From: Epiperipatus broadwayi
Lineage: Eukaryota; Onychophora; Udeonychophora; Euonychophora; Peripatidae
Direction of reading: 5' to 3'
NCBI GenBank assembly: GCA_028023455.1
Contig: JAQFVV010000013.1
Location: forward strand, 4,404,001 to 4,468,000
DNA: 64,000 bases
Positions 36,137 to 47,857 of this stretch are shown here, one piece after another. The notes under the pieces were generated by a model. That model had not been told where the DNA came from. It searched no databases and saw only the letters and a program-made list of their open reading frames with translations. The position numbers and the translations under genes are program-made. Position 1 is the stretch's first letter. Each line of letters opens with the position of its first letter.

Positions 36137-37030
36137 TTATTCCCTCTTTCTAGGGGTTTGAATCCCCTTTCTTTGGCTTGATAATTTGGCCTTATCAAAC
36201 ACACTCAGTAGCTTGACAACTTGTTTGACCATTTTCCTTTCAGTCCCTGTCAGCATCTGTTCCACATTGTATGGAAAATTATGCCATATAATACAAATAA
36301 TTTGCTGTTCTGTTAGTGGGCTGGCTGTTAACAACCTTAACTTTGCAACTTGATGGTGGAAAAAGGCAGTAAAATGTTTACTGTTTCACTATTTATCCTG
36401 AAACACCTGGTATCTAATCCTTTTCTGGCATTCTTTATTCCAGTAGCTTGCTAATTATGATTATGTGTAGCCCCTATGAATGTGGCAACTTTTATAAATA
36501 GGGAGTCCCACAAGCTTGTGAAGCATCTTGTAGATGACTACAGGCAATTGCAATCATTGATCTTCACTCAGCTGGTTCAATGCAAAGCAGCATTCCAGGC
36601 TGCTAAGATGTTTGGTTGGGTTCTCCCCTGTGTGCCCTGAAAATATTCTAAAGTGATTGACAGTAACTGAATTATTATTAACATATGCATACATATTTGT
36701 GTTTTTCCACTTCCTACCATTAATATTAACATCCTTGATTTCTAACTTTTCCTTATCTTCCTTAACTCTTAGCTCAACTATTTCTATTTTTTCTATTACA
36801 TTATTTATACCTGTTCTTAAATTTTCTAACACCTTCCTATTTTCTTGTTGTTTTATTTTCATTCCCTGGGTCCATTGTTTTATTTTGTTTTTTAACATTT
36901 CTGTCTGTTTCCTCAACTTTTTTTCTAACCTACTGACTATTTCATTTTTTGCTATGTCACCTTTTCTTATTTTATCAGTGACTTCCTCTTTCTCACTAAT
37001 TACTTCTACTTCTTTATTTTCAGCCTCCAT
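36137..37030 (-). pseudogene. Ty3/gypsy gag relic
   Basis: The open frame 36554-37030 starts MEAENKEVEV. That start resembles the MEAENVSIEQ start of the gag at 46.26 kb, so the two elements are related. The first ~110 residues are highly charged and coiled-coil-like. Residues ~125-158 (FRIFSGHTGENPTKHLSSLE) are the beginning of a capsid-like domain. After a frameshift, a second open piece at 36137-36334 (LTASPLTEQQIICIIWHNFP) continues the gag C-terminal region. No zinc knuckle is visible. Confidence 0.7.
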
Positions 37031-37438
37031 TTTTGTTTTGCCTCCAGCATTAGTTTAAATTTATAACTTTATTTCTATAATAATACTATATACTTGTGTC
37101 CTATTTTTCTATAATTAATTTGAACAGAGTGTTTAACTAACCTTAAAGTTCCCTCAGTCCTCTCTACATTTCTATCTGACTATCAAAAACATCTAATTAC
37201 AATTTTTCTATCTCTCTAGTCACATTTTCCTTCTCTCTCCTTTTTATTCACATTTCATACTTTTTTACTTTATTTTATATTCTTAATATTATACTTGGTC
37301 TATCTCTTGGCTCACACTTCTCACTGGCTTCATAACATTTCATTATTATGTAATTTAGGCATTTATTTAAAATTTAGTTTCTAACTATGCTTTTTTAATT
37401 ACACTGGGCCAATTATAACATTCACATTGGGTGGCATT

Positions 37439-37960
37439 TGTAATGATATGGTAAACAAGTAACCATCCACTATCTAAAATATTTTTATATTTATCATTTG
37501 TTATGCATTATATTATTTATTTATATGATTGGAATTATTATTACTTCTTTTCATACTTATTGAATATCTCCAGTACCAGATTGTATATTCAATCAGAGGG
37601 ATAGAATATCCTTCATAGATTCACCATCAATGATACCTATGGCCAGATTGAGGCTACACAAACATACAATCCCAACCATCTTTTCTGACAATAGCACCCC
37701 TTCACAACACTTATGACCCAAAGCACTTTATTTGTTATGAGAACAAGTCTCAGGTGCCATCTGGCCATATAGGTTATATATAGCTGGCATGCCTGAACAA
37801 CAGGCACACAAACCTAGCACTTGAAATATAACCCAAGATAACTCAGACATCTTGATCAGGGGACCCAGTGCAATATTAACTAATACATGGAAATATTTTT
37901 AACATTAAAACTCCTGGTGATGCAGTTAAAAGAGAGTATAAACTAAGTACATTTAAATAA
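37439..37960 (-). repeat. Putative 5' LTR part of the minus-strand gypsy relic
   Basis: Begins TGTAATGATATGG on the plus strand, i.e. ends ..CATTACA on the minus strand next to a PBS-like site. The part at 37600-37960 is similar to 19610-20000. The outer edge is unresolved; a GTTACA at 38857-38862 is one candidate. Confidence 0.45.
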
Positions 37961-39683
37961 ATACTTTTTATTCACACACACATAATCATTAGATATAATA
38001 AATACAATTAAACACAGAAATTAAATAAGTATACAATAATTCTTAGTAACTCAATATCACTAACTGTTTTTCATTATACTTCATTTTATTTAAGAATGTC
38101 TAGACATGTATTTACAATTGAAAAGTTATATTTACTTAGGTTTTTTATTATGGAGAGATGACATCATCTTTTTCCAGTTGACACATTTCCTTTTGATTTT
38201 AACTTTCTGGATAGCTTTTCTTTCAGATCCAAGGATCTTGGGGCATGAAGCCCAGATGAAACACTCCTAACACTTTTTAACAATGCATGTTGCTACTTCA
38301 TGACTTCCACATTTATGTTTTCCGTGGCAAGTAATAACTGACTCTCTGTGAATCTTGGTAATTATACTCCCAGTAATGATAAATGAATCTATGAACTCAA
38401 TAACTGATAAACTGAACTGACTCTGAGAAAACTTCCAAAAAACAATCTGGAAACTGGATAACAATGGACAAGCTGCTACTTTTATACTTAACTCTCCCAT
38501 TATTTAATTTTTATCATAAATTTAATTTGGTTTTTAATTATATTTTACATTGACAATTTTATTTTAAAATCATTTACATTCATTTTTTTTAACATTTACT
38601 TTTTTTTAATTATAAAAAGAAGAGAACAGTTTTTAAATCTTTATCTCATGATTCTCTTTCCTCACCCTTACTCTTAATAAAAACAACTTATTCTCAAAAA
38701 ATGATGCAATATTTCCTTTTTATTAATTTGATTTTTAAAAATCTACTTTTGCTTTTTTTTTTTCTTAATAATTTATTTTTTATTTTTTTAAAAAGTATTA
38801 ACATATGTAATTCAGATATATAATGTGTGCTTTTACAACATATATGTTGCAAGTGTTACAATATATAAACACAGAAATATATATTGTACCCTGTGGATTT
38901 ATACCATGTGCACAAAATCAAACAAGATGTTACTGTCAGTCATCAGAATATGGCATCCTAATAAACTCAATATTAAATTCTAAAATGAATTAAAGCTGTT
39001 TAATTGAAGTTAAATGAGATAGATCAAACTTAAAGCTGGTTATATTTCCTCATCTCTTCCTTATCAAAACTCTATTGCCATGTTAATTGATATCATGAGG
39101 CTCGCCATAGCATACCTTTGAAAGGCAGCATTTTAACTTTGCCTTTACACTACTTTCAGAAAGAGAAAACACACTCCCAAAAAATATACAATATCAAAAT
39201 GATATACAATACCAATAAAACATACAAAACAATAAAAGAAATAAAGATATCATTATGTCAACCCATCTTTAATAACACTGTTAAAGAATCATCCTATAGG
39301 CTTTTAATCAAACAACTACTTATTTCAGGAACAGAATGGATTACAATTTCATTTTAAAAATTTGCACAATTTTGTTGGAGAGAAAGAGAAATAAGCTGAA
39401 ACATTTGCAACTGAATAATTTAAAAGAATAAATATTTATTTTTTCCCTAATAAACCCACCACCATTGGTACACATGAATAAAATATGTTATTAAAATAAG
39501 TATTGTGATAAAAGAAAAAATTAATAAGTAAACTGATTTAATTTCAATATTGAACCACCCCCCTCCCATATTTTTTTCATCTAAATACCCTTGACTAATA
39601 TTGTCTGAGTTTCTATCTACACACACACAGGTTAAGTATTACTTTTTTTACAAATAATAGCAAACCAATATATATATATGTCT
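37961..39683. other. AT-rich DNA, nothing recognised
   Basis: It may include the rest of the LTR of the relic to its left. No coding motif seen. Confidence 0.35.
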
Positions 39684-39687
39684 ATAT

Positions 39688-42600
39688 TGTAACGGTCAGA
39701 TTCGTCTATTTTGCTAATACACTGCAGAATTCAAACCCCAAAAACGAAACTGAACACTCTAGGAGGGGTTGCCCTCTAGATATCCTAGGTTCGAATCTAA
39801 GGTCTAAATTCCACAGTGCCACCTACATGACTACGCATCTGTGCTACCATTAATATATACCCTTACCAGTGCCTGGTGGTCAGGAAGAAACAAAGAGACT
39901 CTATACTATTAGATAAGTTTGGGTTGCTAATTAACGTCTATGGATGGTGCAAAAGAAATATATAAAATAGATATATAGACCGAGACAGTGATAGGGATCA
40001 ATAAAATAAAAGATCAAAATTGGTTTTATAAGATTTAAAATATTTATTAACATTGCAAGAAAATATATATAATGCCCACTATCTGCTTATATAAGACAGG
40101 GATGCTTACTAATGGTTGTTAAAAATCATTCCATACAAATTGCAATAAAAGGTTGTTAAGTACATAGTCTATACCTTGGGCTAATATAGTATTATGATAA
40201 TGTGCTTAAAAGAGATGGGAAGATGTGTGAGGTGCTTTGAGTAAATTGTAAAGAGTTTAATAAAACTTTTGCACATTAAGGTTTAATATAACATTTCTTG
40301 ACTTCAAAGAATGGCACGGACTAATGCTTGTTAAGCGATAAAGTGGGGACATGATCAAGGCATTTATTTTATAAACATAATTAAATTATATTGGGAGGTC
40401 GGTGTTGCTAATAAGGAATTTACATATGGGAGGGAGGGTATGATATGTTTAAATATGTGAGACAACTATGGAGGGCGTCTCACCATTGGTCCATAGGAAT
40501 GTAGAGTCATGGGCAGCCGAAGTCTGGTCTCATCCAAAACTTAGTGACTGAGTGACAGCTGCATCTAATTCCCAGGTGTGACATTCAATTACACACTCTG
40601 CCTGGGCACTGCAGAAAGTGAAAGGGGAAATGGTCTTGCCATTTAAAGACCTTGGAGATAAGCAAAGCAGTCTCAACATCCCACACACCTACTAGCAACA
40701 CTCGACTAATGTATATAAAGTATACAAAAGGGATTTACTGAGACTGAGAAAATGCCTAATCAATTCCCCAATAATTATTTAAAGAAAGTCCACCCAGCTT
40801 TGAAATGAAAGCAAAATATATTTTAAAATGGGAATATGCATGCTTGTGGGTTTTAAAAGAAAGCATAGATTTATTTACACAATCATGCATTTGTGATACA
40901 TTTAATCATTGACCTTGCACATACTCTCATATTAGGTTAAAATCAATAAAATGTGGATTTTAAGTTATAAAATTATTATACATATTGACTAAGATTAGAA
41001 TAGCCTTCGAACGAGTGATTCACAAGATAATCAAATGGGAACAATTTATAATTTTAAAATGCCTTAATATTAGCATCTTGCTTTCAATAAAGGGAATAAT
41101 TCACTCGGTCAAAGGTTATTCTGCCACATCATCATAATAAAATAAAGCGAAAAATTAATAAATATAAAATTTAACCCAAGGATAGAGAGCAAAATTACTG
41201 ATTACATTAGAACATTTTAAAGGAAAAACCAATGGTAAATTAAGGTAGAATGGAAAACAATTTAAATAGCTATAGCATATTAGTTATAGAAGAGAATCAC
41301 AAGAGCTCTTGGGTTAATTTTGGGGTTACTTCTTTAGAAGCATTTGTAGGTAGTTTCAGGTAGATTGATTGTCAGCAGATTCCATACGACTCGGCAGCAA
41401 ACTCTGGTTATTTCATATTTCAACAGCAGCAGCAGTCTCAGGGTTTCCTATGTGACAGCATTAGATGATATTGAGCAGCGGCCAGCCATTTCTGAGGGGA
41501 AAATAGCTTTCTTGCCAGTTCTACTCTGTCATTTCAAGGATAACAATTTTAAAAGCTGGGTGATTCATAGATAGTTCAAGTGATATTGTAGAACACGGTA
41601 AATTTATTTGAAGACAAAAACTCAGCATCAAATACTTAAGTTTGCAGGTAAGTAGCTATTAGAATCTGAAAGTCTCAGAAAGTTTAGCAATAATTATTTT
41701 AGAAAGCTCAGAAATGTGCTTAGAATTCTTGGAGTAGAATACCTTGAAGAATGCTTGAAGAATCTCAAAGAATCTAGAATAACACTTAGGAAATCTTAGA
41801 ATAATAAGAATTTTCTAGAATCTCTTAGACTATTGCGAGAATATCTTAGAATGATGCTAGAATATCTCAGAATAATGCTACAATATCTCAGAATAATGCT
41901 AGAATAAAATCTTAGAATAAAATGCTAGCATAACAAACAGAAGAAAACCCTCATATATAGTGAAATTACACAATAAAACTGCCCTGGAGCATTACAAAAT
42001 ATTCCAAAGTTTGCCCACTTATCAGCTGTAATTAAATATTCATCCGAATGTCTAAAGGAATTCAACAAAATTTTAATTAATTTCTATTGTTAATTTCCCT
42101 GTCGACATTCGGATTACAACTTTGATTTAATTCAAACAAACTTTTACTAATTAAAAGATACGACCTTAAGTGGACATCTGCTGTATTTCTAAATAAGCTC
42201 CTAGAACATTAAATAATTAAAGCTTTTGTTCTTACCAGCCCTCATTTATTTTAAACAGAAAATGTATGGCATGAATTTTAAATCTAAAAGAAAATTATTT
42301 TACTTTTAATTTTCAATATTTGAATCTATTTATGAAATGAATATATATTTTATTTTAAATCAAAACAAATATTATGACTGTAATATATTTTGTAAACATA
42401 TTCAAACAAAATAATTTTAAGTAACAATTTATTATTTTAACATAAGTTTTAAAATAAATATATCACAGTGTGTGCACAATTACGACCTATATAACATACT
42501 TTTAAATAAATCTCTTTTATGCATAATACACATAATTTATAACAATTATTTATATTGGGTGTGAGTTATATAATTATATATATAATGTGAGTGTTGTACT

Positions 42601-45600
42601 CGTGGTTTAAAATTGGGCAGGATTTTTGGCATATAAGCATAATGTAAACACACTACAGTACACTGGGGTTTAAACTAAGATATGAGGGTAAGAAAGAGGT
42701 GAGAAAAGGTGAAACAAAGATCTGCAAAGCAGATCCTACTGTTTTAATATACACATTCTTCCCATTTTTCTTATTAAATATTTTATAAATGTGTGTTTTG
42801 TGTACAAATCAAATGCACATGGAGACAAAATAATAATAATACAATTTACTGCAATTTAAATTTCTTTTCTGGTATGCACATATGTGTGTTACAAGCAACA
42901 ACAAAAATAAAACTACACATATATATGTATACGCATATAAGCTTTCTAAAATTGATGTGGGAGGATTGAAATTCGATTCTTTGTGAATAAATTAGATAAC
43001 ATACATGTTATACAAAAAAGTATATATATCAATAAAATTCATCTCATCAAGACACATGGACAATAATAATAATAAAAAAAATATACCATCTAGCTTTTTT
43101 CTGGCTTCTTCATATTGAAACAGTAAGATTCGTATTCGAATCTTATGTTTCACCTTTTTCTATCGTCTCTCACTCACCGGTCTATCCTACCCAAATTTAA
43201 ACTTTTTGGTATCAAACTGTGTGTGTAGCAATATTAAAAATGTATACATATATGTAGAATTCACCATAAACACACACACATTTTGATCTCAAATTTAAGG
43301 CAATAAATAAAGATAAATAATATAATTTAGATTTCTTCTTTTAGTTATATAAAAATATATAATTTTAATCATTTATTTTGAATTGTAAATTCGTTAGTTA
43401 TTGCTTTGTTTAAATTTCATTTAGTAAAAATTTCAGAAATAGATTATAATATTTAATTAAAAGTAAAAATAATCATATGTTCCCTTTTTGTCTTTGAAAT
43501 TTTAAAAGCATCGGTCGGTGACAGATAATAGATTAATTAAAAAGAAAAATTCCCAAAAATGTAATTATAAAAATTAAATGTAAAATCTAAACGTAAACAA
43601 TAGAATGGCAGCTTTCTCTATAATTAAACTAACAAAAATGCATTGATTATCCTCATGGCAGATTAAGTGGAATCTAAAAATACACTAACAAAAATGTAAA
43701 AGATAAGATCTAAGAAAGGAGGCCATTTTAGACTTTCTAGGGACTTTCACTTTAACTTTAGCTGTGCTCTCAATCAGTTGAGAGTCTCCAAGATCTTAAA
43801 TTAATTTTACCTGCCACGGTATGATCGAGTAAAAAGCACCCAGACTATTCTCCATCCAGAGATGGCCTATCAGATGCCAAACTGTCCATTGCCCTTTATA
43901 AATTCAACCATGAAGATCTGCTGCCTAAAATAATTTGAAAGCTGCTGCTGTTAAATTACATGAATCATCTAAATGCTGTAAAGAACTGCTAATGCTAGAA
44001 TCATGAACAATTTGCTACTGATCACAGAATCGGAAAACTTAAAACAGGTACCTGTGATCCAAATTCTCTAGAGTACTCTACTAATATCCTGCTATAGCTT
44101 ATTCATTCTTTATATAACTTATAAACTATAAACTGTAAATTCTTGTTTGTAAAACTAAAATTAATTATTAAATTATTTTAATGTAAAGTTCTTTAATAAT
44201 CTAGCCTGCCTAATTCTAACTTTCTTGGGTCTGTATTTCTAAAAATCTACATTTTATTATATAATTATCACATGCTCATAATTTTCTAAGTATAAATCTA
44301 TGATCACTTGAAACAGTGGAGACATGTCAAATTTTCATTAATATTTATTTTCATAAATAACTTAATATTTTCATCTAAATCGACACGCATTCAGTGCTTC
44401 ATTTATTGTAATACAGGGGTCTAGTGCTTAACAAATGGCTGACATATTAGTTATAATAATCACCCAGTTTATGTATTGTTTTTATATTTTATTAAATTTG
44501 TAATTAATAATTCCATAAAATTTGCATTTCTTTGAGAGTCGCAAACGTTCCTTATTAAATGTTGATAATGTAGGGCTGAGTTATAAAATATATTTAAGTC
44601 TTAACAGAATCGTCTGTACATTATACATGTGTTACGTTTTAGAGACACGATGACCCATTACAAGCCTTGAATATTCCGATTCTATAGGGTTGAAATTAAC
44701 CCCAGTCATCCTACACAAGTGGACATAATAAATGCTCCCGTAGGGCTTGACGACCATCATGCAGCCAGCAGGCAACTGTGGCACGAACCATTGTCCCTGG
44801 TTACGCTTATGTGACACCTTACCTCTTCAGGCCTATGGCAAACGCCAACCCATATTTATAAACTCATTCACGGCTTTGCAGTTTCAATATACTGCAATTT
44901 CCTATCGCCTTTCTAAACATACCACGTGTTTCTTGACATAATTCACTCTCAAATAAATGTTTGCCCCTAGTTATTAGTAACTATCTTTAATTAAATAAAT
45001 ATATGTCCACCGCTACTCTTATAAATCTTACTTTAGACTCTTGCATTGCAAAGGTATAAATCCCTAAAGGCATGCCTTAGAAATACTTGCTCAAGAATTT
45101 TAGGTAGCTAGATTACGTCATCAAATAAATGTATTTCTCTTTGTAAACATAACAGTATCGGAAATACCACTACTGAGGTCTTAAATATAAAGTATTATTG
45201 GTAAAATGATTTCGTATAAATGTTACTAAATAAATAAATGTATTTCTTGAATAACAGTATCGGAAAATTCCGTTACTCAATTTAAATATTACCAAATATT
45301 ATTAGTAAATGATTTATTATTAAAATGTTTCAATAAATAATTTCAAACTATATGTCTGCAGTTACGTTTTATTTATTCGATACCCATTCTATATAATATT
45401 TCCTCGATTTTGTAAATATAAGTGTTTAATTAATATTAGTGTTATTATTGGCTAACTCGAAAATAAAATCATGAATCTCTTGCAACATCCCTGACCACCA
45501 TGCCTAAAGAAATGTTTACTAATGTCGCATCAGATGCATTGTTTCATAGATTGTATTGTGGAACCGATAAACTATGTTTGAACTCAGTACTATGGGTGGC

Positions 45601-45683
45601 TTCGCTACCTCGATGGTGCTGCGGTTCTGTGTGGTGGCCGAATTCTGCACTATGTTAATGAATCACCATTTCTGACTGTTACA
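39688..45683 (+). repeat. Left LTR (up to 6.0 kb)
   Basis: Starts TGTAACGGTCAGA and ends TCTGACTGTTACA at 45683. The inverted agreement extends inward: TGCAGAATTC occurs 22 bases in from one end and, as its complement, 21 bases in from the other. The last ~2.54 kb (from about 43146) is repeated at 47856-50434. The first 3.46 kb has no partner in the window. Either the LTR is 6 kb and the right copy is 5'-truncated, or the LTR is 2.5 kb and 39688-43145 is a separate insertion. The matched ends favour the former. A TATA-like TGTATATAAAG at about 40712 and a GC-richer stretch at 40460-40700 could be promoter sequence. Confidence 0.65.
41730..41935 (+). repeat. Degenerate ~20-bp tandem repeat inside the left LTR
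   Basis: About nine loose copies of a unit like AGAATATCTCAGAATAATGC, best preserved at 41845-41910. Confidence 0.8.
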
Positions 45684-45705
45684 TAGTATAATTTTTTTTA
45701 GCGTT

Positions 45706-45716
45706 TGGCGCCAACA
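45706..45716 (+). promoter_or_regulatory. Primer-binding-site-like sequence
   Basis: TGGCGCCAACA lies 22 bases after the left LTR end and is followed by AATGTGGAGGC. Many LTR retrotransposons and retroviruses have TGGCGCC(C)AAC at this position, complementary to a tRNA 3' end. The tRNA was not identified. Confidence 0.7.
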
Positions 45717-46261
45717 AATGTGGAGGCTTCGATTATAAAACCCATATATACCCTGAGCAAAAATATAATGCATATAAATTTCTTTTAGCGTTTGTTACTG
45801 AGTTAGCTAATTATCTATATATACGAGTTTGTTTTTTGATAAAAATAATAAAAATAAAATAAATCGAGTGAAATAATGTGGGTTGAGTGAATGAAAGGAT
45901 GGTAGACATAATAATAAATTTAAGGAAAGCAGGGATGTGTGTATAATTTAAGAAGGAACGAAAATACTCGGATCTAGTGAAATTTTTTTTTATATATATG
46001 TCAAAAAAAAGTAATCAGTCGCTAAATGAGAAAGCAAGTAGCAGTACATATTTTATTAAAGTGCTATTATATATATAGACAGCAGTGGCTTATTATACGC
46101 GTTAGCAGTAGTTCGTTATAATATATATGTTAAATGCAGCAATATAGAAAATATAGATATAGGGCAATGTAGAGTAGGTGAGGGCAGTGAAAGAGTGTGA
46201 TAGGACCAAGATACCGGTGGGGAATAGTCTAATGCTAGTAATAAATAAAAGAAATAAGAAA

Positions 46262-47392
46262 ATGGAAGCAGAAAATGTTAGTATAGAGCAGGTAGATTTA
46301 TCTAAAGCTTTTGGAGAGTCAATGGACTTTAGTTTAAAGTTACATGAAATACTTAGACAGAATAGGGAACAAATGAGGAAAATTTATGAGGAGGAAGTGA
46401 GAAGAAGAGATGAAGAATCAAAAAAGAGACAGGAAGAAGAAAAGATAAGAGCTAAGGAGTATCAGGAAATTCAGAAATTTGTCTTGAGAGAGTTAGGAAT
46501 GATAGCAAAGGAATATAGAATAACCCAAGTCAATAAAAAGGAAGAGGCTAAAGATATGGAAAATGAAAGGAAGGTAGAAAGATCTGATGAACCTATGATA
46601 ATAGAAGAACAGACAGATAGTGTAATAAATGTAGATAAGTGTGAAAAGCAAAGAGACCTCATTCCAACAAATGAAGGCCCACAAAAACCATTGAATGAAG
46701 ACAGCATTGAAAAGGAAACAAGCATATCCAGAGTTAGTAAAAAGGAAGAAGAGATCACAGATATGGAAAATGAAGGGAAGTTAGAAAGATCTGATGAACC
46801 TATGATAATAGATGAGCAAATAGACGCGATAATAGATGAGCAAATAGACCTCATTCCAATAGATGAAGGCCCACAAGAACCATTGAATGAAAGCAGTAAA
46901 AAGGAGATGAGCATAGATGGGAACGAAAATATAGAAGGACCAAAGGTCATGGAAGAAATCATGAAAATGGACAATGGACACCAGAGCTACTTAGCAAAGA
47001 TGATCCACATTAAAATCTTTATTAAAGGAAAGATAGAGGAAAACCCTCAAACCCACTTAGAGAGCTTACAAAAGTTCTCCCAATTTTATAAGAAAGGACC
47101 AGATTTACAGATAGCTATGGCCAGTTACCATCTGCAAGGCTCTGCCAAAGACTGGTGGAATATGGGGAAATTGAAATATAGAACTATCCTATGCAACATG
47201 CCGCTAACCATCCAACAATTAATGGCAGGCAGTCAAATAAAAGACATAGAAGAAATTATTGAATTTCTTACTACATTGGATTTTAACCATTGGGCCAAAG
47301 AACCACCTGATAGAAGGCAAAAATTAGAAAACCCAAGGCTGCAATCATCGACGACGAGGGATAAATATTATCAACCTGACTCGAGGTTATAA
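46262..47392 (+). CDS. Gag-like protein of the LTR retrotransposon
   Basis: The open frame spans 46178-47392. The ATG at 46262 (MEAENVSIEQ) is preferred because a related gag at 37.0 kb also starts MEAEN. An ATG at 46232 is the alternative, and the GTG at 46178 is unlikely. Counting from 46262, residues ~30-85 form a charged, coiled-coil-like stretch (KIYEEEVRRRDEESKKRQEE). Residues ~92-154 and ~160-218 are two copies of an acidic repeat containing ERSDEPMII and GPQ.PLNE. Residues ~258-302 (NPQTHLESLQKFSQFYKK, then SYHLQGSAKDWW) match the capsid core of Ty3/gypsy gag. No CCHC zinc knuckle, protease or pol follows; the protein ends 376 residues after the ATG. It probably assembles into particles. 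The frame is intact, which is unusual among the elements here. Confidence 0.85.
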   Translation: MEAENVSIEQVDLSKAFGESMDFSLKLHEILRQNREQMRKIYEEEVRRRDEESKKRQEEEKIRAKEYQEIQKFVLRELGMIAKEYRITQVNKKEEAKDMENERKVERSDEPMIIEEQTDSVINVDKCEKQRDLIPTNEGPQKPLNEDSIEKETSISRVSKKEEEITDMENEGKLERSDEPMIIDEQIDAIIDEQIDLIPIDEGPQEPLNESSKKEMSIDGNENIEGPKVMEEIMKMDNGHQSYLAKMIHIKIFIKGKIEENPQTHLESLQKFSQFYKKGPDLQIAMASYHLQGSAKDWWNMGKLKYRTILCNMPLTIQQLMAGSQIKDIEEIIEFLTTLDFNHWAKEPPDRRQKLENPRLQSSTTRDKYYQPDSRL

Positions 47393-47793
47393 AAATAATT
47401 TAGCCTCTTAGGATGGTTATTAAATGTATATTAGAATATTAAAACGAATTTGGTAAAATGAATTTGGTTGAATGGAATTTACATTGGTTAAATAAGGCTT
47501 TAGATAGAAATTTTTTTTTATGTATATATTAGTATTTTAATTACTATTACTCTAAGAATTTTTTTATATATTATCAGTGTAACTAATATAAGATTTCTAA
47601 CCAGACACAGCCAAATTAGGCCATTTTAAATTAAACTATAAATTCTAGATCCAGGTATATAAAATATTCGTTGCTTCATGTAATCTCTGCTTTCTATATT
47701 TCTATATATCTGTAAAAAAAAAAAAATTTTTTTTTTCGTATTTAAATTATGTGATGTAGCAAAATTTTTTTTTCTCTTTCCTTGCCTCCTTTG

Positions 47794-47857
47794 TTCTTCC
47801 TTAATTGTTCACGGGAAAAGTACGGGGAAATTCTTCCTTAATTGTTCACGGGAAAAG
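47794..47857 (+). repeat. 27-bp direct duplication before the right LTR
   Basis: TTCTTCCTTAATTGTTCACG.. occurs at 47794-47820 and 47831-47857, with ACGGGGAAA between. The purine runs GGGAAAAG could be part of a polypurine tract. Confidence 0.85.

Larger units (their letters stand above)
34690..37438 (-). mobile_element. Ty3/gypsy LTR-retrotransposon relic, internal region
   Basis: On the minus strand, gag (37030-36137) is followed by decayed protease/RT (about 35600-34690). Upstream of gag, at 37436-37423, the sequence TGCCACCCAATGTG resembles a primer-binding site of the TGGCGCCCAACGTGG type. It starts three bases after a CATTACA that would be an LTR end (37439 on the plus strand). No 3' LTR was found below 34690, so that end is lost. 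Confidence 0.7.

Noticed and set aside
36657-37058. 133-codon plus-strand hydrophobic frame
   Set aside because: Complement of the charged gag relic on the minus strand; a typical shadow frame.
39780-39800. GGTTCGAATCT as a tRNA or SINE B box
   Set aside because: No A box, no cloverleaf, and it lies inside the LTR.
43130-43150. LTR start TGTTTCACC at 43146 as the true LTR boundary
   Set aside because: Kept only as an alternative: the right copy reads AGTTTCTCC and the flanks do not match, whereas 39688 has matched inverted ends and a matching ATAT flank.
44632-44941. Overlapping ~60-codon frames on both strands
   Set aside because: They lie inside the LTR, have no motif, and are not conserved as frames in the other LTR copy.
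46471-46981. Minus-strand frames of 63-167 codons opposite gag
   Set aside because: Shadows of the gag frame caused by its codon composition.
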